This document shows positions 23,801 through 34,343 of a stretch of DNA of 64,000 nucleotides, one piece after another. The position numbers and the translations under genes are program-made. The notes beneath the pieces are model-generated. The model had not been told where the DNA came from. It did not search any database and saw only the letters and a program-made list of their open reading frames with translations. The number at the start of each line of letters is the position of its first letter. Positions within the stretch are counted from its first letter, which is position 1. Origin of the DNA: Glutinoglossum americanum (Eukaryota; Ascomycota; Geoglossomycetes; Geoglossales; Geoglossaceae); contig JAGHQL010000052.1 of NCBI GenBank assembly GCA_020080175.1, forward strand, positions 1 to 64,000. Direction: 5' to 3'.

Positions 23801-25436
23801 CTGGTTGACTGTGCCCGGCGCCAAACTTACTCCTATTGCGGCACCCAGCAAGGCAAAAAAGTCGATTTTGATCTGCTCCGAAGTGTCTAGCAACGGACGA
23901 GAAATCGGGTTGATCCGGTTAACACCCCCAGAGTAAGTATTTCGGCTATTAGCTCCTTCTAGCGGGAATGTGGGAATTCATGTCAACCAATTGTTGTGGG
24001 ATAGTTCTGCGATAGTGCAACCTCTACTCATGCCCCCTTCAGGATATGCAATCCCGACGGCCGAGGGCTGGAAAGCTAGCTACGAGATCTGGTCTCTGTG
24101 TACCCACGACATCATCTGCCGATTTGATGTGGATCTCCCGCCAGCCGACTGGGAACCTTTTTTTGAATGGCCGGAGAAGGAAAACGAACCTATCATCCGG
24201 TTTGGATTCCCTACAGCGATAAGCTCAGACCTCCGAAGAGTAGTGATCTTGAACTGCATCATCAGGATTAACATAGAGGCAGATTCGACGCGTTTAATCG
24301 TTCAGGGACACCCATCGTTACCCGCATTTTCGCACTACTGGTTTGATTTTCAGCACATAGCTACCAAATCGCAGCATAACTGTTCATTACGCCCTGGATA
24401 TATAGCTAGGTTTAGTCCGTTAGAGAAGTATATCCTCGTCGCCCGTGAGTCCGATGGGCTAGTGGAAAGGGATCTATCCACCAACACAAAACTTTGGGTA
24501 CTAGACATATATTGCTTCAGAAACATTTCTACGAGTGACCAAGAACAAATTGTGCATCTTGCGTCACATGCCCTTTTCCCCCCAAAAGGATCGGTGTTCG
24601 AGACCAGTGACGGATACTTTGATTTCCACCCGCTCCTTCCTCAATTAGCATTTGCGCAGTGGTGTAAAACCATGCTGTGGGACTTTTCTGAGATAGGTAA
24701 ATTGTATTGTCCAGAATTGTTTCGCAGTCAGTTTTGCTGACACCACGAAGGCCGCGAGCCCACACCGATCCACGAGGCCACGCTAAAGAATATATCTTTC
24801 TCTGATAGTGGTGATTCCCTTTTTGGTTGGGACCGGGAAAAGCTAGTGTCAATTCCCCTCATGGAAAGGGGTCCTGCACTATTGCCCGCGATACTTGATC
24901 CTCAGCAGTCTCCCTCTCGGAGCACACCTGGAGTAGGAGGAGCTACAGATGCCCTCCAAATCCGCCATCCATATGCTGTTCAAAAAGCAAATAGTCTGGT
25001 GATGGCACGGGACGTTCGAGATATGGCTACTGCTTCGGTTCTTCGACAAATGGAAAAAGAAGGTTCAATTGTCCTGCACACTCTCCGCGAGGACGGCAGG
25101 TTGAAGTCCGAGACGCTAACGCGCTTGCCGGAGTCGATTAAGTATATAAGCAATACTGTACTGCTGAATCCGCTCCTAGGAGAAGATTCCCGGAAAATCC
25201 GCCTTGTGCTGAACAAATCACCTCAGCATCGATATTCCATCGTAGATATTTCGGGTAACGGACTGCCAGCCATTCTTGAAAGATCTCGGGCCTCGATTCC
25301 CGCAGTGGTTGGGAGGCGTAGGATGACCTTGCAGGATGCCTATGATAAATGGGGGGACCGTCGATCGGATGGCCGTAAACGCTTGACGTGGCAAGAAGAT
25401 AGTAGGGAGAGCAAGAGAGCAAGGCAAGAGCGCTAA
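20818..25436 (+). CDS. DUF7708-NACHT STAND NTPase (NLR-like)
   Basis: Large NLR-like P-loop protein of about 1370 residues. Well-supported exons are about 20919-21184, 21241-21463, 21528-21779, 21824-22012, 22192-23932, 24005-24696 and 24751-25436. Introns are 44-72 nt apart from one of 179 nt. The first exon (about 20818-20881) needs a 37-nt intron and is doubtful. Residues about 60-250 form a DUF7708 domain (IVGIFVQTNPKYAGLVWGAM, FLEKLSDMFEKMSVTLPVY). Walker A is GKPGYGKTTLC at about 332 and Walker B is IALVFDGIDECAD at about 440. Winged-helix and helical segments follow (SSRANGMFLWATLLVEYLQS). The last 400 residues hold tryptophan-rich strands (KASYEIWSLCTHDIICRF) that may form a worn beta-propeller, but I cannot count blades. 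ATP-driven oligomerisation on ligand sensing is the family model; the ligand is unknown. Confidence 0.85.
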
Positions 25437-26704
25437 TGAGATATGACATTTCTTTGCCATCGTGAATGCTATGCAGAAACTGTGGCAAAGAGTCTACAAT
25501 CGCCACACTAGACCCTTTTGCCTAAATCGCCAGTCTACAGATGCAGCACCCGTTCGCAGATTTTAGTAGATAAGTAAATTCTGTGGGGGCTAACCCACAG
25601 CGTGGAGAGCAACGGGTAACAAACAGAGCCCCCCGTTGGGAGGATGGCGAGTGGAGGGGGGACCAATCTGCTCTACTTCCAAATCAAATTGGAGCTCAAT
25701 AACTTTTCTATCTCTTAATACCAGGGTAATTAGGGTAATTAATTGGGGTAACTCACCACCTAGCGGGTCTGTGGCGCGCCTTCCGTGCCGAAAGGGTGCT
25801 GATCGGGAACACGCCATCGGCAGTAGCAGGGGGTGGGCCGTGGACAACCGTTACTTTTTAGAGGGCTCTTCTATGTTCTTGGCGAGGCTGGCCCGTATAT
25901 ACGCTAAAATTGCAGTGCAGCTTTATTGATTGGTTCACTTTTGTGTGTTCTTGGCGAGAACGCCTCTCGTACGCTAAAATTGCAGTGCAGCTTTGTTGAT
26001 TGGTGCCTGTGTGTATACATGCATCCACGTGACGCCAAAAGCCATAAGACTCTCCCATAGGCTTCGCTTAGGCCTTCCCTCACTAAAATCCAGTTAAAGC
26101 AGCCTGTCCTAGGCCTACCAAAATGTATTTTAAAGCAGCAATATCGTGTTAATTACCTCAGCTAGTTAAAACCAATGCCTAGAGTCTCAGGTACTACCCT
26201 GCTAAGCGGAGGAACTCATTTAGCTGTAATTAGCGAGGACCCCAGAGCGGCACTGTCGCTTACCTAAAATCTAGTCGAGAGTCTTATTACTATTGGTACC
26301 GTCCTATGTATACCAAGCCTCTTCCCGTTCCCAAGGCTTGGTCCCTGCGGCTCCTGTGACTCCGAGTGAATATCTTGAGTACATGTATTCCAGTGGGCAG
26401 TTAGACCAATAATCGGGTGTCTCGGAAAAGCATTCCCAACCAGGGACGATCTATGAAACGGTTACGCCGTAGGGTTCGTAGCGGAGCACGCGTGAGCCTC
26501 ACTTACCACGTTTCACAGGGGATGCGTCTCCTCAACAGCTACCACAGGCAAAGTACATAGCCCAAGACGGGCCGGCCCAGCTCTACGAAATTCACACCAG
26601 ATTCCACCAAGCCGCCATCCACACTCTACCAGGGAGCACAACCCGTCCACTAACAAGCAGCCAAAGAGTTCGCACCAGCGACGGCAACAGCAGCAGGGAC
26701 CACA
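25437..26704. other. Intergenic with a short tandem repeat
   Basis: Non-coding between two plus-strand genes. It contains the duplicated segment listed separately; otherwise no gene or element was recognised. Confidence 0.4.
25874..26008. repeat. Two-copy tandem repeat, 72-base period
   Basis: The segment beginning TGTTCTTGGCGAG and containing ACGCTAAAATTGCAGTGCAG and CTTTATTGATTGGT occurs at 25874 and again at 25946. The right-hand part of the unit is nearly identical and the middle differs (GGCTGGCCCGTATAT against AACGCCTCTCGT). This is a recent local duplication of unknown role. Confidence 0.75.
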
Positions 26705-27629
26705 ATGCCCCAAGACGACCCTTGGAACGACCACCCACCCCGCAAGGACCCCCTCCGCAGCATCGAAGAAGCCAGCAAATCCGGCCATCTCGAGCGAGTC
26801 GTCTCCCTCATCGCCCGCCTCTCGCCGACGCCGCAGGACCTCCAGCGCAGCCTCAACGAAGCGCTCGGCTACAAGCACCTACACGTCGCCCAACACCTCC
26901 TCAACAAGGGAGCCGCCATCGACGACATGGCCGCGTACGCTGCAGTCAACCAAGCGAAGTCCCTCCCGGTGTTCGAGTTCCTGTTCGCGCGCGGATGGGG
27001 TGTCAGCGCGCCGGTTCCGGTCGCTCAGATGCCGCCGAGGTACGTCGGGTCGCGTGCCTAGCCTGTGCGGGTTCGTCCCGCGGATTGTCGGGGTTTCTTC
27101 GTAACGTCCGTTCTGCTTCAGTCGCGTGGTTGCGGACGAGTCGGTTGTCGGGTGGCTGCTCGACCGCGGCGCGGACCCGAATTTGGGGTCGCCGCCGGAT
27201 GTGCCGGACGCTTGCGTTATTGGCTCATCTTCTGGGGTGGTCTTGGAGGGCGCTGTGTACTATTCCTCGATCGTCGTCTTTGATCTCTTGCTTGAGCGGG
27301 GTGCCGAGCTGGAGAATAGCCTGCCTTTGCATTCCGCGGCGGAGTGGCAATCAGATAGGAGGATCCCGATGATGGAACATCTGCTCGAGCTTGGCGTTGA
27401 TATGAACGGCTCTGATGACAAGAGGCGGTTGCACGGTTGGGGCACGCCCCTCCATTATGCCATCAGGGCTCGACATACCGAACATGTGCGGTTTCTGTTG
27501 CAGCGGGGAGCTGACCCCCGCGCCGCAAACCTCAGGGACAAAACAGCTCTTGAAGCGGCTTGGGGTCAGCCGCAGGTGGTAGAATTACTCGAAAAGGCTT
27601 TACAATCGTGGACTAGGGAGAAGGAATAG
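26705..27629 (+). CDS. Ankyrin-repeat protein
   Basis: Two exons, 26705-27039 and 27122-27629, with an 82-nt intron (GTACGT...TTCAG), give 280 residues. Ankyrin-type helix-loop-helix units are visible: LRSIEEASKSGHLERVVSLI, HLHVAQHLLNKGAAID, VVGWLLDRGADPNLG, VFDLLLERGAELENSLPLHS, MMEHLLELGVDMNG, GTPLHYAIRARHTEHVRFLL and QRGADPRAANLRDKTALEAA. That is about six repeats filling almost the whole protein. There is no other domain, signal peptide or membrane segment. It is a protein-protein interaction module and the partner is unknown. It lies close to, and converges on, the dioxygenase gene; no functional link is evident. Confidence 0.85.
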
Positions 27630-27760
27630 CTAAATGTTATTCCTCAGTTATAAAACCGCACGTAACATCTCGGAAACCTCAAAACAAAAAGTCTCCTGTT
27701 CATTAGACGTACTACTAACCACAAAGGAAAAGTTCATCGAACCACTAAAATGCCAGGTTC

Positions 27761-28472
27761 TCAAACTACTTCCCCCTCCGCCTTACCCCCCCTAGACCCC
27801 CTCCTCCCCCCAGCCAACCCCTCCATCCTAAACACCCCCGAATTCAACTCCATCTCCCCGCCCCACCACCCCGCCCGAACCATATGATCCCCATACACCT
27901 CCCCCGTATTCGGATGCAGCAGCACCTTCAACCCCTGCCTATAAATCACCAAGAACCCAACCAGCGCGCCCAGCTGCGCCGGCGTGAAGACGTTCAGCTC
28001 GAACATCCCCGCCGGATGCGGTCCTAGGCGCAACGCGTCAGCCAGCCCCGTGTGGCGCGGGGAACCGCGACTTACCGATCGGCCGGTCGTGGAACGGGTA
28101 GACCCGGATCTCCGGGAACTCCAGCCGGATCCGGGTGTGCAGCTTCCGCGCGTACTCCGTCTCGGCCGGGGTGGTGTGGTAGATGTGGATGTCGAAGGCG
28201 GCGGTGCGGGAGGAGGTCTGGAGGGGTTGCGGGAATGTCTCGTAGGTTTTGGAGAGGGTGTGGGGGCCTGGACGCGGGGGGGCGAGGGAGCGCGCGTCGG
28301 GGTTTTTGGTGTCGCTGCGGGAGGGTTGGGTTGGTTGGAGGTGTGGGCGTGCGGGGGTAGGGGTTGGGATTACTTACGGTGGGAGGGGGAAGAATTGCTC
28401 GTATCCCTGGAGAGGGTCGGGCCAGGTCGAGGGGTCCGAGTGGTTTATAGGTTTAGGAGTAGAATCGGCCAT
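27761..28472 (-). CDS. DOPA 4,5-dioxygenase-type extradiol dioxygenase
   Basis: Three exons, 28472-28378, 28314-28076 and 28023-27761, with introns of 63 and 51 nt (both GTAAGT donors), give 198 residues, the usual size of this family. The start MADSTPKPINHSDPSTWPDP is typical of fungal members. Conserved metal-binding histidines appear in FDIHIYHTTPAE, YPFHDRPIGPHPAGMFELNV, LLHPNTGEVYGDH and the neighbouring strand. The enzyme is a small cytosolic Fe2+-dependent protein that opens the catechol ring of DOPA or a related catechol. The plant and Amanita members feed betalain pigments. In most fungi the true substrate is unknown, and no pigment genes lie beside it here. The coding part is GC-rich compared with its flanks, and the gene appears intact. 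Confidence 0.88.
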
Positions 28473-30705
28473 TATTAGTGTTTGCTGCGTGCGATACTTC
28501 TCTCGGATGGTGGGTGGAGCAAATCGGAGTTGATCCGAAATATCAGAGAAGTATAGACGGACGATAGTGGAGTTGGGCTATTATACCCCTTCCGGAGAGC
28601 AAGATCTGGTTGTCAGCTGCCTGATGCTGTGTTGCGCTTTTAATGAAAGTGCGTGGGTTCAGATAGCCGCCTCAGATGGGATTGGACACTTTTATATGCA
28701 ACAAGGCGTGTCGTTGGAGAAGTGGCGGACCAGGGGGACGTGATCCTATGTTACGCGGGGTGTGTGACGTAACCGCGACGAGCGTTATACGGGGATCGAG
28801 GAATTAGTAAAAGCGTCTGCAAATATCTTCTCGTACGAGACGTCGCTGGAGGCGTTTTAAAATGCTTTGAAATTGATTCACCGGGAGAAGATTCCGTTAT
28901 TTATAATTCTAGCCATCGGTGGGTCGGAGATTCGGGCGGAATCATTCCGCGGTCTAAATGAGGTAAACGGTTACATCGGCGTTGACGGATCCCCGGACAT
29001 CATAACTTTATGCACAGAGAGTTATGAGCATCGCGCGGAGTGATGGGCGTTGCACAGAATTATGAGCGTTACACAGAGTTATGAGCATCGCGCGACTTGT
29101 GCATTTCGGCGTTGCTTAGCTAAACGCCGCCGTCAGACGCTATACCATAAGGAGAACGCGAAATTTCATGCCACTTTTTCGTCAAACCTCTCAACTCAGG
29201 GTGCGCTTTACAGCCTTTCAAAGCCCTTTCAGGACCTTTCAGGACCATGTCTTGGAACTATTGGTCACGACCTGCGTAGAAGTGAGCACGCGCGGAATCC
29301 AAATGTAAATGTCGTGCATGGATACATGGATGCATGGTTCTTCGTGGGAATAATAATTTTCGCGCCAAAAGAATATTCTAATCCTGCAAAGAATTTCTTC
29401 ATGTCCGGTTTTGTGTGGTTATGGGTTGGCTAGTTGGTTGTAGTCCTGACTTTGTGATTTCCGAAAAATCTTTGTGACTATTCGCCCCTATCGGGGTCGC
29501 GTTATTCTCCGGCAGACTAAAAATTCAAATAATGCTCGTAGTCGACGGGGCATGCTCAGGACCCCAAAAGCCTCTCGATATTCCCGTCGCATCCTCAGGT
29601 TCTGCAGAGGTCACTGGGGCCACGAAGTGCTTCAGTAGTCGCGTGGGTTCTGCCGTAATCGCAAGCTGGGTTCGCAGCTGCCCCCCACGGCATTACGTAG
29701 CCCAAACCCCACAGCACTCTCGGATGACATCCAAAATAACACCACCCAAGATGCACGGAAGGGGGCACCCGCCATTGGTGGTGCTGCACCTTGCACATCC
29801 CTAGACATCCCTAGACATCCCGGGCGCCGGGTAGCGTCCATGCGGCTACCGGCAACAAGCAGCCTACGCAAATAACGGCATACTTAAATATGCTAAAGAG
29901 GGACAATGCGGAGATACGACCGTTAAAGCAGCTTCTCCCGAGCTCCGAGGCTGCTTTTACAAAGGCTAGCGCGAGTATTAACGATTCAACAAACTGACGA
30001 TAAAATTCTTCAAGTCTCCCTTCGCCTCATAGCAGAAACGATGTATGCTGCCGCTCCACCGGCTTATATTCTAGTAAACTCTACTCGTGGCTGGGTGCAA
30101 CCCCAAACTAATATGTATAGCACATACATATCTATACCTGGAACAAGGAACTGGCGCATTTCTTTTGTGAGGATTTCTCCAGTAAAGCTTAGTAGGGTCG
30201 CCCGGCGAACTAAATATTTACGAGATTCCGATCAAAGCAAACTGCAGCGTCACAAGCGCAACCACGTTCACTCCATCGTTTCCATCGAGAACCTCCACGA
30301 GCAAGGTGGGATCTGGGGTCTTCGCGACCGCCCAGACGAGGGGACGTAGTAAGCTGTTACAAGCCATGGGATCCACCATGTATTTCATAGAATCGGACAC
30401 CCGATATGGCTGTAGTGGCCCTCTAAGTTTCTTTGCACCACTTATTTCACCCCGTTGATCCTTTTCAAGGCCCTAGGAAGTGCGCTTTCAAAAGCTCCCC
30501 GCACATGGAGGGCCAATACCTGAATTTTGAGAAGTAACCGGGGTGGCGGAAGTGTGGTAGTAGCCATCATGTGATCGGCTGCATTAACGTACTGGCTGGG
30601 TTGAACTCAGATCCGACCTCTTCCCACTTGAAAACCGTGAAGTGTGAGCGACTCCTAGAGGGCAAAGTAGAAAATCCTACTAAAACTTTAAATTCATTCT
30701 TCATC
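28473..30705. other. Long intergenic region
   Basis: About 2.2 kb without a recognisable gene. It contains a short imperfect repeat (29011-29100) and a small doublet CATCCCTAGA at about 29800. Open frames in it are short and have no domain features. Confidence 0.4.
29011..29100. repeat. Short imperfect direct repeats
   Basis: The unit TGCACAGAGAGTTATGAGCA with trailing TCGCGCG recurs at about 29011, 29051 (TGCACAGAATTATGAGCG) and 29070 (ACACAGAGTTATGAGCA). Spacing is uneven (about 40 and 19 bases). It is a minor local repeat. Confidence 0.6.
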
Positions 30706-32482
30706 ATGGCCACCTCTGAAAGCACAGGTAGTACCGACCAAACGGTTTCTGAACAAGTGATCAAAAAGTTCCATCAGGAAGCTGCTGTGTTCGCCTCTCG
30801 GAATGACCAAGTGTTTATTGAGGTTGGGTCATTCGACGTATGGGGTCATTCTCGACTGGGATGTTCCAACCTTTTGCTGCTGACAAGCCTTCAAGGACCC
30901 GAATAGCTCATATTATAACGAAGTGGAAGTCGCGCCCGATAAACTTCAAGATTGGCTTAGTCCGAAGGTAGGAAAGTTTTCGCTTCAGGGTTGCGTCTGG
31001 TTCTCGCTGTGACGCTCAATTTGGCTATCCACAGTCCTCATATTGCGTACGATCGAAGGGGGAAACTCCCCCGAGGGTTCTGCGTCTCCTGTGCGTCTTA
31101 AGCCTTGCGAGTGAATCTTCTGAATGCTTACATTGGCAGGGTATGTCCCTTGAATGTCGACATGAGCTCCTTCCTTCCAATCCCAAAAGAAAAACTTCAG
31201 CAGAGCCTTCGCCTCTTGAATCTTGAAGATTCATATGTGTGCGACGAGCAATTGCAAGCCCCGCCAAATTGGTTCAACATACCTCTTGATGATGGCCTGG
31301 AAGGTACCATATCATACACCATATCATATCTCTAATTAAATTCTTAGTGCGTACTAACTTAAAACCACCCATCACAGGTTTCATCATCAAACCGGAAATG
31401 TGGGATTCCGAGGTGACCAACTTCAGCTTGTTAATGGTGACCAACCCGAGTTCAGGAACTACATGTGGCGTCCTCCACATGCTACTGAAGGCGGAGCTAC
31501 AACAAGTGAGAAAACGTCTCGATGCCCTAAGAAAAATTGCCTGGAACCCAATGCTACTTCCCACCATACTGGTAGAGCTCAGAACCAAAAGCATCCCAAA
31601 CAACCTATCCAAAATCAGAACCGCAGTGTACGAAACGGAGAAAGTAATAGGCACCCACAAAAACTACGAGCACAAGTCTACGCATGCAAGATGGGGCTAC
31701 TACGCCCAAGGCAGGGAGGTATGGGACCGCGAAGGGTTCGAGTCTTCGGCGGGCGAACTTACCTCCCTCGCTTCACATTGCGTGCTGCTCGAGTCGAAAT
31801 GCCAGATCAACCTGAGGCTGCTGCAGTGGATCGAGGAGATGGACAACGCCCTCCCACTGGGGGCCGCGGGTCAGCGCGCTGGTCCGGGCGCCCAGCCAAA
31901 GGCGGCGCTGAGCGGGAAAATCGCATTCATGAGAAACGGGCTGGAGAACAACCGGATCCGGAGCGAGTATCTGGGGAAGAGAGCGCAGGTGCAGGTGCAA
32001 GCTGTAAGTGAGCCCCCAGGACTCCTCGCCGCCGGATTCGCGCGGGTGGTCTGCTGACGGGGTGGAACCCCCCGCTTCAGTGTCTGAGCATCATGTCCCA
32101 GCGGGACAACGCGCTCAACCTGCGCATATCGGCGGCCGCCGTCGACACGTCGGAGGCCGCGGCGCGGGACAGCACAGACATGCGGACGATCGCTGCCGTT
32201 ACGCTCGCCTTCCTTCCGGCAACCTTCGCTGCGGTGGGTGGTCGTGTCCCGTACCCCCTAACAGCAGCAGCCATAGCTAACGATCCCAAGACCTTCTTTA
32301 GCACCGGGTTCTTCAACTTCCAGAAGGAAAACCGCGTCGTTTCGGCGTGGATCTGGCTGTATTGGGTTGTTACGCTAGGTCTCACGGCGGTGGTTTTTGG
32401 GGGTTGGGTGGGTTGGGCTCGGCTCTCGAGAGTGAAGCCGGGGAAGAGTGGTGGTAGCCTCAGGGGGAGGACTCGAATGTAG
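30706..32482 (+). CDS. CorA-like fungal membrane protein
   Basis: The 3' exons are clear: 31378-32003, 32081-32233 and 32291-32482. Introns use GTAAGT...CTTCAG (77 nt) and GTGGGT...CCCAAG (57 nt), and a 74-nt intron 31304-31377 with branch site CTAAC precedes them. The C-terminus has the fungal CorA-like pattern: NALNLRISAAAVDTSEAAAR, a first membrane helix RTIAAVTLAFLPATFAATFF, then a second helix VSAWIWLYWVVTLGLTAVVF. The 5' part (start near MATSESTGSTDQTV at 30706, a segment LPIPKEKLQQSLRLLNL at about 31170) is coding-like, but its exon borders between 30840 and 31160 are unresolved. The 57-nt intron is a multiple of three without a stop, so its retention would add 19 residues. The family resembles CorA Mg2+ channels in topology; ion transport is not shown. 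Confidence 0.7.
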
Positions 32483-33422
32483 CTGTATCTGGACAGCGCG
32501 TTTAGATCGTAAGCTTGGCCCCTTAATTTCGTTGGTGGAAATGGGTGATATGCTACCATCTTGGCGCCGATATACTCTGCGAGTGCGCCTCCGTTGGATC
32601 GGCAAAGATGGGCACTTTCACTGAATTCTAGGTAGGCCGGCCCATGGGGTCGAGGGGCTGGCTTAGCTGGGCGATGGAATATTAAAATTATTTCTTATAC
32701 CTTAATGACAACTAAATTACGAAGGCCATGGCTTGTAAGCTGTTATTCAGTCTGAGTTAGAGCCGGCTAATAAAAGTAAGAATTGCTCCTTTTTACACAG
32801 ATACCAACTCACCCTCTCCCAGGCGATATTGTCCCTGCTATGGTAGCGAAGAGCCGGGGGGGTGGATCTTTCGGGCTACGGCTGACCTTTCAGTAGCGAT
32901 GCCAAGTCTCCTAGATAAGGGTAGTAGAACGGCAAGCTGAAGAGCAGCCCCCTGTAGAGCAGTTTTGTGCAAATTGAGCCAAGGAGTTTGCTTGCTAATC
33001 ACCTTTCGTGTTGAAATGCACGCCAAGGTACGAAAGCGCGAGCTCATGCATCACTCAGCAGGGTACACAACAAGACAGCGTTCAGCCATCACATGCTTCG
33101 CGTAACACCTTGCGGGTTTAAAAGCCATGCCCCACCCGACCGCTTCTTAGATCTAGCATCAAATCCCATTATCATTTCACCGCGTGCAAGTCGCCCCCAC
33201 AACTCCGCTATGCGCCTTACCAAATGTACTCATTGACACTACCGTTAGTCTACTTTATGTAACCCGTTGAAGAGACCAAGGTGACCATATTTCTCTCACC
33301 TCCTCAATTATCACGCAGCCTTACATCTCTATATCGAATAGAAATCCCAGAGACTTTCGCTCAGCCTACTCTCTACACGCTTCGCGCATACGTCCAACGG
33401 CTTCCGTTGAAATTATTACTTC
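32483..33422. other. Intergenic, promoter of the hydrolase gene
   Basis: No gene seen. The last 150 bases before the hydrolase start are pyrimidine-rich (for example TTTCTCTCACCTCCTC), as is common upstream of fungal start codons. Confidence 0.4.
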
Positions 33423-34343
33423 ATGTCTTCTCTCGGATCACCCGTGCCAATGCCGCCGGACCCTCCTGTAGCTCGTGATTCTCAAGAGTTTACGCTGTCA
33501 TCAGGTGGTATTCTTGGCTACGCTGAGTATGGCCTGGATACGGCTGCTCCGATCTTTTATTTCCATGGCACTCCAGGCTCTCGTCTAGAGGGCAGGCTCT
33601 GGGCTGAGCATGCCGCAGCCACCGGCGCACGTATCATCGCAATTGACCGCCCTGGTATAGGCCTCTCCTCCTCCGACGCCGGGAAGAGATTCCTAGATTG
33701 GCCTCAGGCCGTAGCGGAACTGGCGCAACATCTTGGCCTTAATCAGTTCTCTGTTCTCGGAATGTCGGGTGGCGCCCCCTTTGTGCTCGCATGCGCGAAA
33801 TCAATGCCTACTACTCAGATTAGAAGTGTAGGAATTGTGGCTGGACAAGGACCGGCATCATTGGGCACCGGGGGGATGATGATCGGAAAAAAGATATTCG
33901 TCTTTGTAGCTTCGTGGTTCCCTTCCTTCGTTGACTGGGTGGTGCCGAGAGTAGCTCGAGACCCCAACATTTTCGCGCAATCGATCATCGAGAAAATGGC
34001 CGAAAATTCGGAGGGGGATAAAGCATGTCTGGAAGACGACCGCCTCAAGACAAGATTGGTAGCTATGCTAAAAGAGAGTTTAAGACAAGGAGGTGAAGGC
34101 CTTGCCCACGAAGGAAAGCAGACGATGGGAAGCAACTGGGATTTCGAGATTCAAGACATCCATTATGAGGGAATCAAGATGTGGTATGGTGACCAGGACA
34201 AAATCTGCCCGGCTGAGATGGGTGGGAAGATCGCGGAGAGGCTGAAACATGCCGAACTTAAGGTGTTTCCGGGAGAGGGGCACGCGAGCATCGCGGTTAA
34301 TCACGGGAGGGAGATTCTTACAGAGCTCTTATCGACTTGGTAG
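33423..34343 (+). CDS. Alpha/beta-hydrolase fold protein
   Basis: Single-exon gene of 306 residues. It has the full alpha/beta-hydrolase signature: oxyanion-hole motif HGTPGSR at 48-54, nucleophile elbow GMSGG with Ser115, an acid in WYGDQDKICP (Asp257 or Asp259), and the catalytic His287 in GEGHASI. The order and spacing match epoxide hydrolase/esterase-like enzymes of about 300 residues. No signal peptide is seen; the N-terminus is Pro-rich (SPVPMPPDPPVA), so it is probably cytosolic. The cap region at about 125-225 contains hydrophobic helices (IGKKIFVFVASWFPSFVDW). The substrate is unknown. Lack of introns distinguishes it from most neighbours. The gene appears intact. Confidence 0.92.
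   Translation: MSSLGSPVPMPPDPPVARDSQEFTLSSGGILGYAEYGLDTAAPIFYFHGTPGSRLEGRLWAEHAAATGARIIAIDRPGIGLSSSDAGKRFLDWPQAVAELAQHLGLNQFSVLGMSGGAPFVLACAKSMPTTQIRSVGIVAGQGPASLGTGGMMIGKKIFVFVASWFPSFVDWVVPRVARDPNIFAQSIIEKMAENSEGDKACLEDDRLKTRLVAMLKESLRQGGEGLAHEGKQTMGSNWDFEIQDIHYEGIKMWYGDQDKICPAEMGGKIAERLKHAELKVFPGEGHASIAVNHGREILTELLSTW

Noticed and set aside
23933-23962. 30-base intron GTAAGT...TTCTAG in the NACHT gene
   Set aside because: Too short for fungal splicing. The acceptor at 24004 gives the same phase with a 72-base intron and a CAACC branch-like site.
31400-32011. 203-residue open frame overlapping the CorA-like gene
   Set aside because: Alternative frame of the 31378-32003 exon; low-complexity, no family features.
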